A stretch of 49,250 bases of DNA from a bacterium (lineage in GTDB: Bacteria > Cyanobacteriota > Vampirovibrionia > Gastranaerophilales > Gastranaerophilaceae), in the NCBI GenBank assembly GCA_017467605.1, contig JAFUSQ010000020.1:1-49250 (forward strand). The letters are read 5' to 3'. The translations under genes and the position numbers were made by a program. Shown piece by piece: positions 26,684 to 34,398 of this stretch (position 1 is the first letter of the stretch; each line of letters begins with the position of its first letter). The notes beneath the pieces were generated by a model. The model was not told where the DNA came from. It saw only the letters and a list, made by a program, of their open reading frames with translations, and did not search any database.

Positions 26684-28822
26684 CTAAATACAATTAGCTT
26701 TATCTTCTTCGGTTACCCCTTTAATTGTTAAGTTTACACGACCTTTTTCGTCAATCTTAATGACCTTAACAATTACTTCTTGACCGATAGTTAAGTGCGG
26801 CTCAATTGTTTCAATTCTTTCGTTACAAACTTGAGAAATGTGAACCATACCGTCTTTGCCTCCGCCGAGTTCAACAAAAGCTCCGATTGGTATAATTCTG
26901 ACAACTTTGCCTTTAATAACCATTCCAACTTCAGGTTTGAAGGTTAAATCTTTAATCATTTTTATTGCAATTTTAGCACCTTCCTGATCGTTAGATGTAA
27001 TAGTTACAACACCAGAGTCTTGAATATCAATTTCAGCACCGGAAGCATCAATAATAGCACGAATTTGTTTTCCGCCCGGTCCTATAACCGTTCCTATATC
27101 ATCAACAGGAATAGTCATTGTAGTAATACTCGGAGCATAAGGGGACATTGGTCCGGGTTCGGTGATAGCTTCTCTCATTTTACCTAAGATGTGCAAACGG
27201 CCTTCTTTTGCTTGTCCTAATGCACGGCGTAATGTTTCATTCGCGATACCTTTAGCCTTCATATCCATTTGAAGTGCTGTAATACCTGTATCATTACCGG
27301 TGACTTTGAAATCCATATCACCCAAGAAATCTTCAATACCTTGAATATCAGTTAATACAACAGGTTCTTTACCTTCTTCAGTAATCATACCCATTGCAAC
27401 CCCGCCAATCATGCATTTTACAGGAACCCCTGCATTCATCAATGCCATAGAAGAGCCGCAAGTTGAGGCCATAGAAGTTGAACCGTTTGATTCTAAAACA
27501 TCAGAAGTTACTCTGATTGTGTATCCGAATTCTTCTTGTGAGGGGAGTGCGGGGACATTTGCTCTTTCTGCTAATGCTCCGTGACCGACTTCACGTCTGC
27601 CCGGACCTCTTAACGGTTTAACTTCACCTACAGAAAATCCCGGGAAGATATATTTGTGCATATAAGTTTTTTCAGTTTCAGGATCAACGCCGTCAAGTTC
27701 TTGTTTCATAGCAGGACCGGCTAAGGTTGCAACTGATAATACTTGTGTTTGACCTCTTGTAAATACGGCAGAGCCGTGAGCTCTCGGGATTACACCAACT
27801 TCGCACCAGATAGGACGAACTTCGGTTGGTTTTCTTCCGTCAGCTCTGACGCCTTCGTCTAAAATCATTGCGCGCATAATTTTCTTTTCGGCAGCTTTAA
27901 ATTCTTCTGCAACGAAATCAATACCTGTTTCTTCGATAATCTGCTTAATATAATCATCTTCAGGCAATGCATCAATTTTTTCTTTAACTAATTTTTTAGC
28001 TTCTTCGAGTTTATTTTGACGATATTCTCTGTCAAAGTTGTGATATGCATCAAAAATCATATCGTGAGCAGTTTCGTCAATAATTTGTTTGATTCTTGAA
28101 GTGTCATAAGGGTTAACAAATTCTTCCTTAACAACACCGCAAGTCTTAGCAAACTCAACTTGGGCATCACATTGTTTTCTGATTTCAGCTTGTGCAAATT
28201 CAACAGCATTCATAATATCATCTTCTGTAACGAATTTGCAGCCAGCTTCAACCATGATAACGCTGTCGTGAGTACCTGCAACAACAATATCTAAATCAGA
28301 GTCTTTAGCTTGTTTGTGAGTCGGATTGGCAATCATGTTGCCGTTTTCATCACGAGATACACGAACAGCACCAATAGGTCCTTCAAACGGAGCTCCTGAT
28401 AGCATCAATGCACAAGATGCACCTAACATAGCTAAGGTATCAGGTTGATTTTCCTGATCATAGCTGAATAATTGAGCAACGATTTGAATATCGTTTCTAT
28501 AACCTTTCGGGAAAAGCGGTCTGATTGGTCTGTCAATCAAACGAGAAATAAGGATAGCCTTATCGCTGGCTTTTCCTTCGGAACGGTTGTATCCGCCGGG
28601 GATTCTACCTATTGCGGACATTCTTTCTTCATAATCAATCAATAAAGGGAAGAAATCTATCCCTACTCTTGGTTCTTTTGATACGCAGCAGTGAACAAAT
28701 AACATAGTATCACCGCATCTTACGGTAACAGAACCGTTAGTTGATTGTGCATACTTTCCTGTCTCAACGGTAACTGTTTTACCGCCGATTTCCAGTTGAA
28801 AGCTTTTTGTTTCAGGTTTCAT
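26684..28822 (-). CDS. pnp: polynucleotide phosphorylase
   Basis: 3'-5' phosphorolytic exoribonuclease and RNA-degradosome core. 712 residues, the usual length: two RNase PH folds (about 10-220, with GRIPGGYNRSEGKASDKAIL and RLIDRPIRPLFPKGYRNDIQ; and about 315-545, with RRPIRGPGRREVGHG-like LRGPGRREVGHGALAERA, RVTSDVLESNGSTSMAS and LTDIQGIEDFLGDMDFKV), a KH domain (TVIGPGGKQIRAI) and a C-terminal S1 domain (GKVVRIIPIGAFVELGGGKDGMVHIS). AAGGT precedes the ATG. The usual partner rpsO is not adjacent. Own terminator. Confidence 0.98.
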   Translation of the reverse strand: MKPETKSFQLEIGGKTVTVETGKYAQSTNGSVTVRCGDTMLFVHCCVSKEPRVGIDFFPLLIDYEERMSAIGRIPGGYNRSEGKASDKAILISRLIDRPIRPLFPKGYRNDIQIVAQLFSYDQENQPDTLAMLGASCALMLSGAPFEGPIGAVRVSRDENGNMIANPTHKQAKDSDLDIVVAGTHDSVIMVEAGCKFVTEDDIMNAVEFAQAEIRKQCDAQVEFAKTCGVVKEEFVNPYDTSRIKQIIDETAHDMIFDAYHNFDREYRQNKLEEAKKLVKEKIDALPEDDYIKQIIEETGIDFVAEEFKAAEKKIMRAMILDEGVRADGRKPTEVRPIWCEVGVIPRAHGSAVFTRGQTQVLSVATLAGPAMKQELDGVDPETEKTYMHKYIFPGFSVGEVKPLRGPGRREVGHGALAERANVPALPSQEEFGYTIRVTSDVLESNGSTSMASTCGSSMALMNAGVPVKCMIGGVAMGMITEEGKEPVVLTDIQGIEDFLGDMDFKVTGNDTGITALQMDMKAKGIANETLRRALGQAKEGRLHILGKMREAITEPGPMSPYAPSITTMTIPVDDIGTVIGPGGKQIRAIIDASGAEIDIQDSGVVTITSNDQEGAKIAIKMIKDLTFKPEVGMVIKGKVVRIIPIGAFVELGGGKDGMVHISQVCNERIETIEPHLTIGQEVIVKVIKIDEKGRVNLTIKGVTEEDKANCI

Positions 28823-28969
28823 AATACTTTACCTTCTTCTTTCTGCGTTCTACCTAACGCGTTTTTAGTTATACACTTCCATTAAGTTACACATTTATAT
28901 TACAACAAACATGAATATGTTAACAGAATGTGACAAAAAAATTTATTTACGCTTTTTGTATATGGTGTT

Positions 28970-29539
28970 ATGGAAGTAAATTATCAAGTATCGCCGTCAT
29001 TCAACGCAAGACTCATATCTAAGCCCCAAATAGGTATGTTACAAACTGCTAAAGGAATATATGAAGAAGTAGATGCAGCATTTGTAAAAATTGATCCCAA
29101 TTATGCTCCTGATGTAGAAGCTTTATCAGATATAAAATATTGGGAAAATGACAAATTTGGTTGGAATATTTATATAGCTTTATGCAATATACGAGATGGA
29201 ATCAAATCCTATAAATCAAATAGTGTGTATGCCTTAACCTCTCAAATGGATAGTTTTGAAAAATTGGATTCAGATAAAATTTTGGGGATAGTGCATGTTA
29301 GCCCATTTGAAAAAGATGGCTTACTTATTGAAAATATCCAAACAAAACCTGATTTTATATACAAACCTCAACCGCTATATATGGGTATAGGCAGCGGCAT
29401 TATGGATTCACTAAAAGAATTTTGCAGAATGATAAAATCACATTCATCAAAAGAGAAATCTGTAAGAAATTTTTATATAAAAAATAATTTTTTGGAATCA
29501 GTATCAAATCCAAATGATTTTATTTGGGTAAAAAATTGA
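28970..29539 (+). CDS. lineage-type protein, unknown function
   Basis: 189 residues, family not recognised. N-terminus MEVNYQVSPSFNARLISKP is in the style of the F-x-(G/A) motif of neighbouring lineage proteins. No signal peptide or membrane span. Mixed alpha/beta text with DKFGWNIYIALCNIRDG, ILGIVHVSPFEKDGLLIENIQTKPDFIY and LKEFCRMIKSH; the middle part vaguely recalls an N-acetyltransferase-like layout but lacks a clear acetyl-CoA loop, so I do not assign one. No ribosome site is visible before the ATG. It ends 43 bp before tRNA-Arg. Confidence 0.65.
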   Translation: MEVNYQVSPSFNARLISKPQIGMLQTAKGIYEEVDAAFVKIDPNYAPDVEALSDIKYWENDKFGWNIYIALCNIRDGIKSYKSNSVYALTSQMDSFEKLDSDKILGIVHVSPFEKDGLLIENIQTKPDFIYKPQPLYMGIGSGIMDSLKEFCRMIKSHSSKEKSVRNFYIKNNFLESVSNPNDFIWVKN

Positions 29540-29582
29540 TTTGAAAGATTTTAAATTTTATGTTAGTTTTGTATAGTAATCC

Positions 29583-29658
29583 GGCCTCGTAGCTCAGTAG
29601 GATAGAGCGGCGGTTTCCTAAACCGCGTCTTGCCCGCGTTCGAATCGCGGCGGGGCCA
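29583..29658 (+). tRNA. tRNA-Arg (anticodon CCU)
   Basis: Full cloverleaf: acceptor GGCCTCG with CGGGGCC (one T-G pair) and discriminator A; D arm GCTC...GAGC; anticodon stem GCGGT/ACCGC with loop TTCCTAA, so anticodon CCT reading AGG; T arm CGCG-TTCGAAT-CGCG. CCA is not encoded. Own terminator follows. A 10-bp copy of its 3' end recurs at 42063, just outside the right end of the mobile element. Confidence 0.96.
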
Positions 29659-29659
29659 A
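29650..29659. repeat. tRNA 3'-end direct repeat, left copy
   Basis: GCGGGGCCAA at the 3' end of tRNA-Arg(CCU); identical text at 42063-42072. Extended over 16 nt (29647-29662 against 42060-42075) the two agree at 14 positions. Possible left attachment duplication of an island. Confidence 0.4.
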
Positions 29660-29661
29660 AT

Positions 29662-29695
29662 AAAAAAGAAAAGGACTTTTGTTCTTTTCTTTTTA
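29662..29695 (+). terminator. terminator after tRNA-Arg(CCU)
   Basis: aaaaaagaaaaggac pairs with gttcttttctttttt (one G-T), loop tttt, ending in T. It lies 3 bp after the tRNA. Confidence 0.8.
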
Positions 29696-29717
29696 TTGCT
29701 ATAGTCTAACGCTCAGG

Positions 29718-29932
29718 TTGATTATTAACGGCACTTTGATTATTTTTATTGAAACTATTACCCCCATTGAGTTTTGACGATTATATTATTTTGAGATTTT
29801 TTAAAATCAATTTGAGCAGTTTGAGCATTTTGTTAGCAGTTTTGAGCGGCCTGCTAATTTTGGTTTTTGAGAATTGCTTGTTATTATTGCATTTCATATT
29901 ATTTTGATTATTAACGGCAGTTTGATTATTTT
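29718..29932. repeat. 29-nt direct repeat between the tRNA and the transposon left end
   Basis: TTGATTATTAACGGCA, one variable base, then TTTGATTATTTT occurs at 29718-29746 and 29904-29932, differing at one position and 186 bp apart. The whole 29660-30092 stretch has no convincing gene; it has GC-poor text with recurrent 'tttgagca', 'tttgaactcgg' and 'cggaag' words, similar to the words in the transposon ends. It may be a remnant of an earlier element end. Confidence 0.55.
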
Positions 29933-30041
29933 CCGCAAATTGATTTTCAAATTTGGAACTTGGAAGATTTTTTTTGAACTCGGAAGAAAAGTCGGAAGAA
30001 AAAATTTTAACCAAAATTTTTGAAATTAAATTTTTATCACT

Positions 30042-30049
30042 CGGTTTGA
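30042..30049 (+). repeat. transposase-site-like word outside the left end
   Basis: CGGTTTGA, the core of the terminal repeats, occurs here 51 bp outside the proposed left terminus, followed by cataaaattc. It either marks an older nested end or shows that the true terminus lies further left. Confidence 0.35.
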
Positions 30050-30092
30050 CATAAAATTCTCGGAAGTCGTGAAAAAATTTGTTTTAGCAAAA

Positions 30093-30114
30093 TGTAAAGT
30101 AACACACGGTTTGA
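30093..30114 (+). repeat. left terminal inverted repeat
   Basis: Begins TGTAAAGTAACAC and ends CGGTTTGA. It matches the right end in inverted orientation at 19 of 22 positions; within it, ACACACGGTTTGA (30102-30114) is an exact inverted match to 41874-41886. A diverged internal copy (aaagtaacaaatagtttgagaat) lies at 30291-30313. Confidence 0.65.
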
Positions 30115-30334
30115 ACACGGAAGACATTGGTATCAAATCTAATAGTAGTATAGATTTTAACCATTCTCATTGTGTTAATTTTTTAATCAAATTTAGATTT
30201 GCGGAAATAAAAGGGCTGAAACTTAATAGATTTATTTCATATATAAACCTTAAAAGAGTTAATATAACTGATTTATAATGTAATTTTAAAAAAGTAACAA
30301 ATAGTTTGAGAATGGCATAAAAATTCTCAACTTT

Positions 30335-30374
30335 GCGGAAAACATGCGGAAAGGTTTGCGGAATAGTTGCGGAA
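30335..30374. promoter_or_regulatory. four helically phased GCGGAA sites
   Basis: GCGGAA starts at 30335, 30346, 30358 and 30369, i.e. spacings of 11, 12 and 11 bp (one helical turn each), on one face of the DNA between the left end and the 3' end of the Mor-like gene. Preceded by the inverted pair ttgagaat (30306) and attctcaa (30323). Looks like a cooperative binding array for the transposase or the Mor-like protein. Confidence 0.5.
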
Positions 30375-30377
30375 AAT

Positions 30378-30677
30378 TTAAAGTACTTTTTTATTTGGAT
30401 ATTTTTTCATAATTTTGAAAATATAATTTTCGGTAATATCACATTCTCTTACGATTTTAACTCTTGATGAATGTGAACCGTCGTGTGTATCAAGTGCATA
30501 CTGATGTTTATATTTCATATTGCAGGATTTTGGTATTTTTAAGTTCATCCCCTCATAATAAATCATTAATTTTTTAGTCGCTTCAAAACCAATTACAGAC
30601 ATCAATGCTTGTAAATCTTCGTTTTCAATATTATCTTCGGTTATGTATTTTGCCCATTCGGGTTCTTTTCTGCTCAT
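30378..30677 (-). CDS. Mor/C-like transcription activator
   Basis: 99 residues. The middle LQALMSVIGFEATKKLMIYYEGMNLKIPKS and the end THDGSHSSRVKIVRECDITENYIFKIMKKYPN follow the Mor/C family plan: an N-terminal dimerisation domain (VxGxEATxxL...xxIP), then F/H-x-G-x(n)-IAREYxITexxIYxIxK as helix-turn-helix. In phage Mu, Mor activates middle transcription. Divergent from the transposase gene, so the 155-bp gap between them probably holds both promoters. No ribosome site precedes the ATG; leaderless translation is possible. Assignment rests on pattern, not on a search. Confidence 0.6.
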   Translation of the reverse strand: MSRKEPEWAKYITEDNIENEDLQALMSVIGFEATKKLMIYYEGMNLKIPKSCNMKYKHQYALDTHDGSHSSRVKIVRECDITENYIFKIMKKYPNKKVL

Positions 30678-30832
30678 ATGATTAATTATATATAATAAAA
30701 AACCAATTAAAATACCACAAAATTTTAGACTTGTCTATATAGTAATTCTATTGCATATTTCAATATTATTTTTATCTTTCGGAGTCCAAAAAACATGTGT
30801 TTACATAGTAAAAATACAAGAGGTAGAAGATT

Positions 30833-32767
30833 ATGGATGACGAATGGTTAAAAACAAGCGTACTTGAAACTATTTTGAAGATAAGTGCAAGAACATTACG
30901 CAATTATATTAAACAGAAAAAGGTTATTGCTCGCAAAAGCTGTAATGCTTATTTTATTTATGTCCCGTCTTTACCTGAAGATATGAAAGACAAAGTTGAA
31001 CGATATCTTCAGGTAAATTTCACTTATTATAAGGTACCGGATACTTACAAATATAGTGAAGAAGCGAAAAGAATAGCATTGAGTAAATATGATTTGGTTA
31101 TGAAATGGAGAAATTTTGCATTTAACTATAAAGGAACAAAAGTTGATTCCGTAAAAGATTTCTTTAAGGTTTATAACTCGAATAAAGAAGCAGATAGAGT
31201 TGTATATAAAGAATTTAAAACTGTCGGAGCTTCAACATTATTTCGGTGGAACAGCAGATTAAAAAAATTTAGAGATGATTGGAAAGCATTATTGCCGCAT
31301 TATCGCAATACAAGAACAAAACAAAGTTATTTATCTAAAACAGAAAAAGATATGTTCTTAAAATTTTTACTTCATCCCAATAGAACTAATATTGGCAAAG
31401 CAATAAAACTGATAAAGCATATTTTAAAAGAACAGGGTTTTGAAGATTTTTCTTGTGATATGACATACCGCAGATTTGCTAAAAAATATATAGAAGAACA
31501 CTATGATTTATGGGTATTTGCAAGAGAGGGTTCAAAAGCATTAAAAGACAAAGTTTTACCATATATCAAAAGAGATGTCTCAAAATTAAATGTAGGAGAT
31601 GTTATAGTAGGTGACGGACACAGACTTGCTTTTCAGGTTATTAATCCTTTTGACGGTAAACCATGCAGACCGACTCTTGTTGCTTACCAAGATTGGAAAT
31701 CAGGCGGGTTAGTCGGTTTTGAAATAATGATAGAAGAAAATACCCAATGTATTGCTTCGGCATTAAGAAATGCAATTATAAATCTTGGTAAAATACCTAA
31801 ATACATTTATCAGGATAACGGGAAAGCATTTAAATCAAAGTATTTTAATGATTTGGAAGAAAATGTTGAGGGACTTTTTGCACGGCTTGGTATTACACCA
31901 ATATATGCACTTCCTTACAATGCAAAAGCAAAAGTTATTGAAAGATTTTTTAGAGAAATGCAAGATAGTTTTGAAAGATTATTACCTTCTTTTGTCGGTT
32001 CATGTATTGATGATAAACCTGCATACATGAAAAGAAACGAAAAATTTCATAAAGAACATCATAATCAATATATACCGACTCTTGATGAAGTAATAAAAAT
32101 GGTAAAGAAATGGTTATGTTTTCATTATGCTCAATTATGTCCGAATGTTGAATGTATGAGTATCGGCGGTGTTTTAGATGAAGGTAGAGGTCCGGGTGTA
32201 GATATATCAGAACTTGATGATTTAATGATGGCTTCCGAAATAAAAAATATTGGCAGAAATGGTATAAGATTTCTAAAATCTGACTACTATGACGAAAGTC
32301 TTTACGGTTTAAGAACACAAGTTGTTATTAAATACAGTTTATTTGACCTTTCGGAAATAAAAGTTTATACACCACAAGGGGAATTTTTATGTGTTGCAAA
32401 ACGACTGAAAGCAATTGACCCGCTTGTTCAATATACAGGTTCTGCAAAGGATATGGAAGAATTTAAACAAAGGTTAAAACAGCAGAAAAAACTGGAGAAA
32501 CAAACGGCAGATAATTATATTAAGCAACTAAAACAGGAAAAAGTATATTTAGCACCATTACAACAGGATTTTGGAGAACTTTGCTATTTTGAAAAGCACG
32601 ATGATAAATATGTAAAAGCATTTATTGAATCGGAGGGGGTAGAAGATGAAACACCTGTATTCCATAACAGGTATGAAAGATATGATTATTTAAGTAAAAA
32701 AGAACACCCAAGTCCTGATGAAATAAACTGGATGAAAAACTATGAATTCTCTGAAGAAACAAACTGA
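30833..32767 (+). CDS. Mu-type DDE transposase (MuA/TnsB/TniA-like)
   Basis: 644 residues. N-terminal winged/HTH region (WLKTSVLETILKISARTLRNYIKQKKVIARK), a helical DNA-binding part, then an RNase H-fold integrase core with Asp261 (VGDGHRLAF), Asp328 (YQDNGKAFKSKYF) and Glu370 (AKVIERFFREMQDSFE), all present, so it is probably active. A Mu C-terminal beta-barrel follows (YGLRTQVVIKYSLFDLSEIKVYTPQGEFL, about 485-530) and a Lys/Gln-rich tail for ATPase contact. AGAGGT is eight bases before the ATG. Works with the ATPase 26 bp downstream on the ends at 30093 and 41917. Confidence 0.92.
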   Translation: MDDEWLKTSVLETILKISARTLRNYIKQKKVIARKSCNAYFIYVPSLPEDMKDKVERYLQVNFTYYKVPDTYKYSEEAKRIALSKYDLVMKWRNFAFNYKGTKVDSVKDFFKVYNSNKEADRVVYKEFKTVGASTLFRWNSRLKKFRDDWKALLPHYRNTRTKQSYLSKTEKDMFLKFLLHPNRTNIGKAIKLIKHILKEQGFEDFSCDMTYRRFAKKYIEEHYDLWVFAREGSKALKDKVLPYIKRDVSKLNVGDVIVGDGHRLAFQVINPFDGKPCRPTLVAYQDWKSGGLVGFEIMIEENTQCIASALRNAIINLGKIPKYIYQDNGKAFKSKYFNDLEENVEGLFARLGITPIYALPYNAKAKVIERFFREMQDSFERLLPSFVGSCIDDKPAYMKRNEKFHKEHHNQYIPTLDEVIKMVKKWLCFHYAQLCPNVECMSIGGVLDEGRGPGVDISELDDLMMASEIKNIGRNGIRFLKSDYYDESLYGLRTQVVIKYSLFDLSEIKVYTPQGEFLCVAKRLKAIDPLVQYTGSAKDMEEFKQRLKQQKKLEKQTADNYIKQLKQEKVYLAPLQQDFGELCYFEKHDDKYVKAFIESEGVEDETPVFHNRYERYDYLSKKEHPSPDEINWMKNYEFSEETN

Positions 32768-32793
32768 TATACGGATTATCGGGAGATTAATTT

Positions 32794-33483
32794 ATGAATA
32801 AAACTTTTGTAAAAACAAAAAATGTAAAAGCATTTGTTTCACTTGCGACAAAATTAAAAAACACACCGAATAATGCTCCTAAAATGGGTTTGATTTTTGG
32901 TGAACCGGGTTTGGGTAAAACGCAATCTATCGGCTGGTGGGCATTGAGAAATAAAGTAACTATAATAACGGCAACAAACCATATGAAAACAGGTTGGTTT
33001 CTTAGAAAATTGGTTCAAGAATTGGATGAAATTCCTCAAAAAATTATATCCGATTTATTTGAACAAGCCGCAAATAAACTTATTGAAAGTCCGAGAATGC
33101 TTATTGTTGATGAAATTGACTATCTTGTGAACCATTCAAGAACAATAGAAACCATAAGAGATTTGCACGACAGAACAGGTGTTCCCGTGTTACTTGTAGG
33201 TATGGGTTCGGTAGATAAAAAATTATGCAGATATAAACATTTATTTGACAGGATTGCAGGTATATATGAATTTAAACCTTTTGATATTGATGATGTAAGA
33301 TTACTGATTTCCGAATTATCGGAAATACCGTTTGAAGAAGATGCTATTGAATGGGTTCATAAAAGAGCAAACCGATTACGACAAATAGTCAATATAATCA
33401 ACAATGTTGAAGATTTGGCAAAAACTAATGAATACAAATCAATTACAAAATATATTTTGGAGAGTGAATATGAGCAACGATAG
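32794..33483 (+). CDS. MuB/TnsC-like AAA+ transposition ATPase
   Basis: 229 residues. Walker A GEPGLGKT at 36-43, Walker B LIVDEID at about 103-109, sensor-like VLLVGMGSVDKKL and arginine-bearing RYKHLFDRIAG, and a small helical C-terminal domain. In Mu and Tn7 relatives it forms filaments on target DNA and recruits or stimulates the transposase. Shorter than MuB (about 310) and lacking its N-terminal HTH. The last 14 bp overlap the next gene. Confidence 0.9.
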   Translation: MNKTFVKTKNVKAFVSLATKLKNTPNNAPKMGLIFGEPGLGKTQSIGWWALRNKVTIITATNHMKTGWFLRKLVQELDEIPQKIISDLFEQAANKLIESPRMLIVDEIDYLVNHSRTIETIRDLHDRTGVPVLLVGMGSVDKKLCRYKHLFDRIAGIYEFKPFDIDDVRLLISELSEIPFEEDAIEWVHKRANRLRQIVNIINNVEDLAKTNEYKSITKYILESEYEQR

Positions 33484-34255
33484 AAATCCAAGATGGGCAA
33501 GAAATATAGAATCCGTCTTTAAAAAATTAAATATTTTTACTATTGAAGATTTGGAAATGCTGACAGAAAAAACAAAATTGGAAATAATTCCTGTTTTAGA
33601 AAGGTATATTGAAAAAGATAAACTGAAACAAGAAAATGAAACCTATACATATATTTCTAAAACTGCAACAGAAAAGAAATCAAAAGTTAAAAAAGAAAAG
33701 GATCCGTCTTATGAAATGCATACATTACCGTTTAAAGTAGTAAGACCGAGAACAACTTTTGTCAAGAACTTAAATGAATTAGACGGTTTTGTGGATTACT
33801 TTTTTGCACCGCCTAAAATTAAGAAAAGAATAAAAAACATATTTAAAGTATTAAAACAGACCCAAAATTATGGAGAAAAACGACTTTTACAAGTTCTTAG
33901 CAAGAATGATTTAACCATAGAAAAATACAATTATTATAAAGAAGAAATCTCAAAAAACGGACTTGTAAATTTGGTGGGAGAATCAACAAAAGAACCCGGA
34001 GAAATTTATTATTTCTTTAAAGAGTATTATTTATCACCAAAAGGTCTAACCGTAGATGATGCAAGAGAATTGGGAATTAAAAGATTTGAAAATCTTATAA
34101 AAATACACTTAAACCGATGCAAAATAACAAGTGCAAAAACAATGTATAGGTGGTTATTGGAAGAATATACCGAAAGCCAAATCGCAAAATTCCGAATGTT
34201 GAATTTCTCCAAATTTGATATGGATAGTATGGAATATGAAGATAAAAGAGTTTGA
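33470..34255 (+). CDS. transposon accessory protein, unknown
   Basis: 261 residues from the ATG at 33470 (GGAG eight bases upstream, 14-bp overlap with the ATPase gene). N-terminus PRWARNIESVFKKLNIFTIEDLEML is a helical, possibly HhH-like domain; a Lys/Thr linker (about 65-85), then FAPPKIKKRIKNIFKVLKQTQNYGEKRLLQVLSKNDLTIEKYNYYKEEISKNG-type helices (read in parts) and a C-terminal helical region. It sits where Tn7-like elements carry the target selector TniQ/TnsD, but has only one cysteine and no zinc finger, so it is not TniQ. Candidate target-choice or assembly factor. Not recognised. Confidence 0.75.
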   Translation: MSNDRNPRWARNIESVFKKLNIFTIEDLEMLTEKTKLEIIPVLERYIEKDKLKQENETYTYISKTATEKKSKVKKEKDPSYEMHTLPFKVVRPRTTFVKNLNELDGFVDYFFAPPKIKKRIKNIFKVLKQTQNYGEKRLLQVLSKNDLTIEKYNYYKEEISKNGLVNLVGESTKEPGEIYYFFKEYYLSPKGLTVDDARELGIKRFENLIKIHLNRCKITSAKTMYRWLLEEYTESQIAKFRMLNFSKFDMDSMEYEDKRV

Positions 34256-34273
34256 AAAGTCAAGCTCTTTTTT
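34247..34273 (+). terminator. terminator of the transposition operon
   Basis: agagtttg (34247-34254), loop aaaagt, caagctct (34261-34268), then T6. The hairpin overlaps the stop codon of the accessory gene and separates it from the convergent cargo operon. Confidence 0.75.
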
Positions 34274-34398
34274 ACTGCTCGATTTTTTAAAGTTTTTTAT
34301 AATTTTAATATCTAAGTACTAAATAATATAAAACTCTCAACACAGACGATTTTGAACAGGTTTTGAACACTATTTTTATATACACTGACTAATTAAAA

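Noticed and set aside
29781..30014. 77-residue minus-strand ORF
   Set aside because: Low-complexity Asn/Lys text produced by the 29-nt repeat region, no ribosome site, no domain.
30069..30278. 69-residue plus-strand ORF with GTG start
   Set aside because: It runs through the transposon terminal repeat and has no recognisable domain or ribosome site.
33470..34255. Third transposition gene as TniQ/TnsD
   Set aside because: A single cysteine and no zinc-finger pattern; I therefore leave it unassigned.
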